Below, in pieces: positions 51,962 through 55,470 of a stretch of 55,470 nucleotides of DNA. The notes beneath the pieces are model-generated. The model saw nothing but the letters and a program-made list of their open reading frames with translations. It was not told where the DNA came from and made no database searches. The position numbers and the translations under genes are program-made. Position 1 is the first letter of the stretch. Every line of letters starts with the position of its first letter. Source of the DNA: Candidatus Methanorudis spinitermitis (GTDB taxonomy: Archaea > Methanobacteriota > Methanobacteria > Methanobacteriales > Methanobacteriaceae); the NCBI GenBank assembly GCA_031286225.1, contig JAITUQ010000035.1:1-55470 (forward strand), in the 5' to 3' direction.

Positions 51962-53011
51962 ATGTTTGAAATAATAGGGCTTCTTGTAGTTCTTATCATA
52001 TCTTTATTGGTTGTTATTAAATCAGCAGATATTTTTGTAGATAATATTGTAGAAATTGGAATGGTTTTGGGGATTTCTCATGTTATATTAGGGGTTACTG
52101 CTGCAGCTATTGGAACGTCTCTTCCTGAGTTTGGTTCTGCACTAATTGCTTCTCTTGGAGGTAATACTGCGATGGGCGTAGGGGTTGTTATAGGTTCTAA
52201 TATATGGAATGTAGCTGGAATCCTGGGTATTACTGCGACGATTGCTGGAATTGTTAAAGTTGATAAAAAATCCATTAGTAGAGATGGACTAATGGCTATA
52301 ATAACTTGTCTTATTTTAATTGGATTCATGTTTCATGGATACTTTACTAAACAGTTTCATATTTCTGCATTTGGCTCTATAGTGATGGTAGCTGTTTACA
52401 TTTATTATTTAAGATTTTTAGTTAAAGATCAAGAAAAAGATATAAAAATTATTAAATCTACAGATGAAAAGATAAATAGTAAAAAAAGAGCAATCAAAGA
52501 AGAAATTGAAGTTTTACCTGAGTTTGAAGAAGCCATAGAAAAGAAAAAAAGTTCAATTAAGAAAAAAAGCATTGTTTTTATTATAATTGGTATTATTGGA
52601 TTAGCTATTGGTTGTGAACTTTTGATATTTAGTGCTGATTCTTTAGCTTCTACTTTTGGAATTCCTGAAGCTATAATGGGTCTTTTTACATTGTCTATTG
52701 GTACTAGTATTCCTGAATTAGTTGTTACTCTATCTTCAGCTATGAAAGGACTCCATGACATTTCTATTGGAACGGTGTTTGGAAGTGTAGCATTTAATAT
52801 ATTAATTGGTATTGGTGTTCCAGTATTATTAGTAAATATTCCTATTGAACCTTTATCTCTTTATTTTGATGCTCCAGTAATGATACTAGTTACTGCTTTA
52901 ACATTGATTATAATAAAGTATAATGGCATGAAATTGAATAGATACTCTGGAATATTTCTAATGGGATTTTATGTATTATATGCATTTTTAAGAATAGTAA
53001 TATTAGTATGA
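51962..53011 (+). CDS. Ca2+/Na+ antiporter (CaCA family, YrbG-like), copy 1
   Basis: 349 aa with about ten membrane helices and a central cytosolic Lys/Glu-rich loop (residues 155-200). Both alpha-repeats are intact: GTSLPEFGSALIASLGGNTAMGVGVVIGSNIWNVAGI and GTSIPELVVTLSSAMKG with a further GSVAFNILIGIG. These carry the ion-binding Glu residues, so Na+/Ca2+ exchange is expected; ion preference is unverified. ATG 51962 has GGAG 8 bases upstream; an in-frame TTG one codon earlier is unlikely. A close paralogue lies directly downstream. Confidence 0.9.
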   Translation: MFEIIGLLVVLIISLLVVIKSADIFVDNIVEIGMVLGISHVILGVTAAAIGTSLPEFGSALIASLGGNTAMGVGVVIGSNIWNVAGILGITATIAGIVKVDKKSISRDGLMAIITCLILIGFMFHGYFTKQFHISAFGSIVMVAVYIYYLRFLVKDQEKDIKIIKSTDEKINSKKRAIKEEIEVLPEFEEAIEKKKSSIKKKSIVFIIIGIIGLAIGCELLIFSADSLASTFGIPEAIMGLFTLSIGTSIPELVVTLSSAMKGLHDISIGTVFGSVAFNILIGIGVPVLLVNIPIEPLSLYFDAPVMILVTALTLIIIKYNGMKLNRYSGIFLMGFYVLYAFLRIVILV

Positions 53012-53359
53012 TATCAATATATTCATTTTAAAAAACAAAATATTTACATTATTAAGATTTTTATTAACCTTAAGTTGATATTGTGGATGTTTAATATATA
53101 TTGAATTTTATAAATTTTTCAATAAATTATATATAGTCAATTTACATAGTATAGTTAGAAACAAATTTGATTAATAATTATTTTTTTATTTAAATTCTTA
53201 ATTTTAAAAATTTGGCTCTTTTCATAATTATTTTTCATTTTTTTCGATATTTAATTTGTTTAAAGGGTTATTAACAGTTATTTTATATTTAACTTGAACA
53301 TAATTAATTATTATCATAAATAGTATTAATATTATTTTTATACTTTTGGAGTAATTTTG
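53012..53359. repeat. Spacer between exchanger copies, second copy of the promoter region
   Basis: No gene. From about 53108 it aligns with 51721 onward; the TAGCTA site at 51746 is changed to TAGTCA in this copy. Confidence 0.65.
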
Positions 53360-54409
53360 ATGTTTGAAATAATAGGGCTTTGTGTAGTGTTTATTGTATC
53401 TTTATTGATTGTTATAAAATCAGCAAATCTTTTTGTGGATAATATTGTAGAAATTGGGGCTGCTTTGGGGATTTCTCATGTTATATTAGGGGTTACTGCT
53501 GCAGCTGCTGGAACGTCTCTTCCTGAGTTTGGTTCTGCACTTATTGCTTCTCTTGGAGGTAATACTGCGATGGGTGTAGGGGTTGTTATAGGTTCTAATA
53601 TATGGAATGTAGCTGGAATTTTAGGTATTACTGCAACAATTACTGGAATTATTAAAGTTGATAAAAAATCCATTAGTAGGGATGGATTAATGGCTGTAAT
53701 AACTTGTTTTATTTTAATTGTATTCATGGTTTATGGATATTTTACTAAAGAATATCATATTTCAATATTTGGCTCTATAGTGATGGTAGCTGTTTATATT
53801 TATTATTTAAGATTTTTAGTTAAAGATCAAGAAAAAGAAATGGGAATTATTCAATCTTCTAAAGAAAAGATCAATGATAAAAAGGAAGTAATTGAAGGAA
53901 AAGTTAAAGATCTACCTGAACTTGAAGAAGTCAAAGAAAAGAAAAAAAGCTCAATTAAGAAAAAAAGTATTTTTTGGGTTATAGCTGCAACTCTTGGATT
54001 AGCTATTGGCTGCCAGCTTTTGATATTTAGTGCTGATTCTTTAGCTTCTACTTTTGGAATTCCTGAAGCTATAATGGGTCTTTTTACACTGTCTATTGGT
54101 ACTAGTATTCCTGAATTAGTTGTTACTCTATCTTCAGCTATGAAAGGACTCCATGACATTTCTATTGGTACTATATTTGGAAGTACAACCTTTAATATAT
54201 TAATTGGTATAGGTGTTCCAGCATTTTTAGTAAATATTCCTATTGAACCTTTATCTCTTTATTTTGATGCTCCAGTAATGATACTAGTTACTGCTTTAAC
54301 ACTAATTATAATAAAGCATAATGGCATGAAATTGAATAGATACTCTGGAATATTTCTAATGTTATTTTATGTATTATATGCATTTTTAAGAATAGTAGTA
54401 TTAGCATAA
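53360..54409 (+). CDS. Ca2+/Na+ antiporter (CaCA family, YrbG-like), copy 2
   Basis: 349 aa, same length and fold as copy 1 with both alpha-repeats nearly identical (GTSLPEFGSAL..., GTSIPELVVTLSSAMKG). Most differences lie in the central cytosolic loop (residues 155-200), while long stretches near the C-terminus (EPLSLYFDAPVMILVTALTL) are unchanged. It arose by a tandem duplication of about 1.4 kb that included the upstream region. ATG 53360 has the same ribosome site as copy 1. Confidence 0.9.
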   Translation: MFEIIGLCVVFIVSLLIVIKSANLFVDNIVEIGAALGISHVILGVTAAAAGTSLPEFGSALIASLGGNTAMGVGVVIGSNIWNVAGILGITATITGIIKVDKKSISRDGLMAVITCFILIVFMVYGYFTKEYHISIFGSIVMVAVYIYYLRFLVKDQEKEMGIIQSSKEKINDKKEVIEGKVKDLPELEEVKEKKKSSIKKKSIFWVIAATLGLAIGCQLLIFSADSLASTFGIPEAIMGLFTLSIGTSIPELVVTLSSAMKGLHDISIGTIFGSTTFNILIGIGVPAFLVNIPIEPLSLYFDAPVMILVTALTLIIIKHNGMKLNRYSGIFLMLFYVLYAFLRIVVLA

Positions 54410-54557
54410 TACCAATATATTATTTTAGAAAATATTATTTATATTATTTTTAATATTATTAATATATAATTAATATAAATTAATATTAGAATCAATAAAA
54501 AGACTACCCTGTTTAGATTAAAAAATTAATAAAAATTAAATAAAGTTGAGGAATTTG

Positions 54558-54989
54558 ATGTATGAAAAAATATTAGTTCCAATAATGGGAAAATATAGTG
54601 AAGAATTGGCTGAAAGTACATTAGCTCTGATTAATAGTAGAGATGTGGAAATTATTGGTTTATATGTTATAGATGATTCAGCTCCATTTTTAACACCAAA
54701 AAAAATTATGGAGCTTATGGCTAAAGAACTTAAAGAAAAAGGTGAAGTTTTTTTAAAGGAATTTGAGGAACTTCTTGATTTATCAAATAATACTAATATA
54801 AGTTTCAAAAAAATCTTATTAAAAGGAAAACCTGCTGAGAAAATTATTAAAATTGCTACTGATGAAGATATTGATGTTATTGTTATGGGCACTGGTAAAA
54901 GTATTGTTGATAAACATCTTTTAGGAAGTGTATCAGATGAAGTTGTTCATTTCGCTCCTTGTACTATTCATTTAGTAAGAACAATTTAA
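54558..54989 (+). CDS. Universal stress protein (UspA family)
   Basis: 143 aa single Usp domain. Starts MYEKILVPIMGKYSEELAE and ends with the ATP-binding loop GTGKSIVDKHLLGSVSDEVV followed by CTIHLVRT; this fits the G-2x-G-9x-G-S/T pattern of ATP-binding Usps. The start is ATG 54558 with GAGG 6 bases upstream; the frame also opens at TTG 54546, inside the ribosome site region. It lies 148 bases after the second exchanger and may be linked to ion stress, which is inference. Confidence 0.88.
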   Translation: MYEKILVPIMGKYSEELAESTLALINSRDVEIIGLYVIDDSAPFLTPKKIMELMAKELKEKGEVFLKEFEELLDLSNNTNISFKKILLKGKPAEKIIKIATDEDIDVIVMGTGKSIVDKHLLGSVSDEVVHFAPCTIHLVRTI

Positions 54990-55470
54990 AATATAATGAA
55001 AAAATCAAGGTGAATCATATTTAATTATTAGAAAGATATATCTGTTTTATTTTTATATTTTTTATTTTATTTTATCATTATTATTATTTTTAAAAAATTG
55101 AATTTTTATTAATTTCACATTTTTTAGAAATAATTAGATTTTTATTTTATTATATTCTTTGTTATTAATCATTTTTCTTCAATTACTACATACAAAAATA
55201 AACAATTTAATTTGTTTTATAATAATTTTAATATTTTATTAATTAATTAAATTTGATAAAAAATATTCAAATTAGATATTATTAAATAAAATTTTTTATT
55301 CTCTAAAAAAAGTTGTTTATTAATAAATAAATTTTTAAATTAGCAGTTTTAGGGATTGTCTATTTTTTAGTTGGAATTTTTTATTTTTTGTTTAATTTTC
55401 CATTTTTTGTTTTGTAATGTTAAATATTCTTTTAAACCTTTTATAGTTTTGAATATTTTCTTTATAGATT
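54990..55470. other. Terminal spacer, no gene seen
   Basis: 481 A+T-rich bases to the window edge with no frame, RNA or repeat of note. Confidence 0.4.

Overview
The window is a strongly AT-rich chromosomal segment of a hydrogenotrophic methanogen of the order Methanobacteriales, most likely Methanobrevibacter-like. Evidence: complete mcrBDCGA and mtrEDCBAFGH operons in tandem, methanogenesis marker proteins, two proteins with pseudomurein-binding repeats (pseudomurein is confined to Methanobacteriales and Methanopyrus), a large DUF11-type adhesin, archaeal Kae1-Bud32 fusion, Hef helicase-nuclease and archaeal TrmI. Coding is dense, but the spacers are long and nearly pure A+T.

Layout. 0-5.4 kb: 3' part of a surface adhesin, ilvC, a membrane-anchored Mrr-like nuclease, surE. 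5.4-9.1 kb: a 48-aa small gene, an Sm-like protein, a probable methanogenesis marker 12 protein, tRNA-Val(UAC), ilvE. 9.3-14.1 kb: a cell-wall-binding putative M14-like peptidase, uppP, an ABC-2 exporter pair. 14.3-17.6 kb: pyrB, a CobT-like gene, a vapBC pair. 17.6-24.8 kb: trmI and hef, flanked on both sides by decayed partial copies of themselves that bracket a zinc-ribbon membrane protein and a cation/proton antiporter. 25-35 kb: a secreted wall-binding transglutaminase-like peptidase, aconitase X, a RecJ-like DHH phosphoesterase, rpsO, ITPase, Kae1-Bud32, a 129-bp MITE-like element, comB, an unknown gene. 35-36.5 kb: a gene-poor stretch with hairpins and a 38-bp minisatellite. 36.5-51.5 kb: the methanogenesis core (mmp7, a phosphoesterase, mmp10, mcr, mtr). 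51.9-55 kb: a tandemly duplicated Na+/Ca2+ exchanger gene and a universal stress protein gene.

How the genes work together. Mtr moves the methyl group from tetrahydromethanopterin to coenzyme M on a corrinoid held by MtrA, and Mcr releases methane. comB serves coenzyme M synthesis, the CobT-like gene serves corrinoid assembly, mmp10 methylates an McrA arginine, and mmp7 and mcrC belong to Mcr activation. McrA numbering matches the M. marburgensis enzyme exactly at every known modified residue. The two wall-binding proteins and uppP form a cell-envelope theme.

Most interesting signals: a compact multi-helix fold predicted in the mcr 5' leader that begins where the TATA box predicts transcription to start; a MITE-like element with 17-bp inverted ends and 10-bp target duplications; a strong excess of the palindrome TAGCTA in intergenic DNA; the trmI-hef locus bracketed by its own fragments; and a pseudomurein-binding peptidase-like protein with no signal peptide. 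No CRISPR array, rRNA gene or complete insertion sequence was seen.
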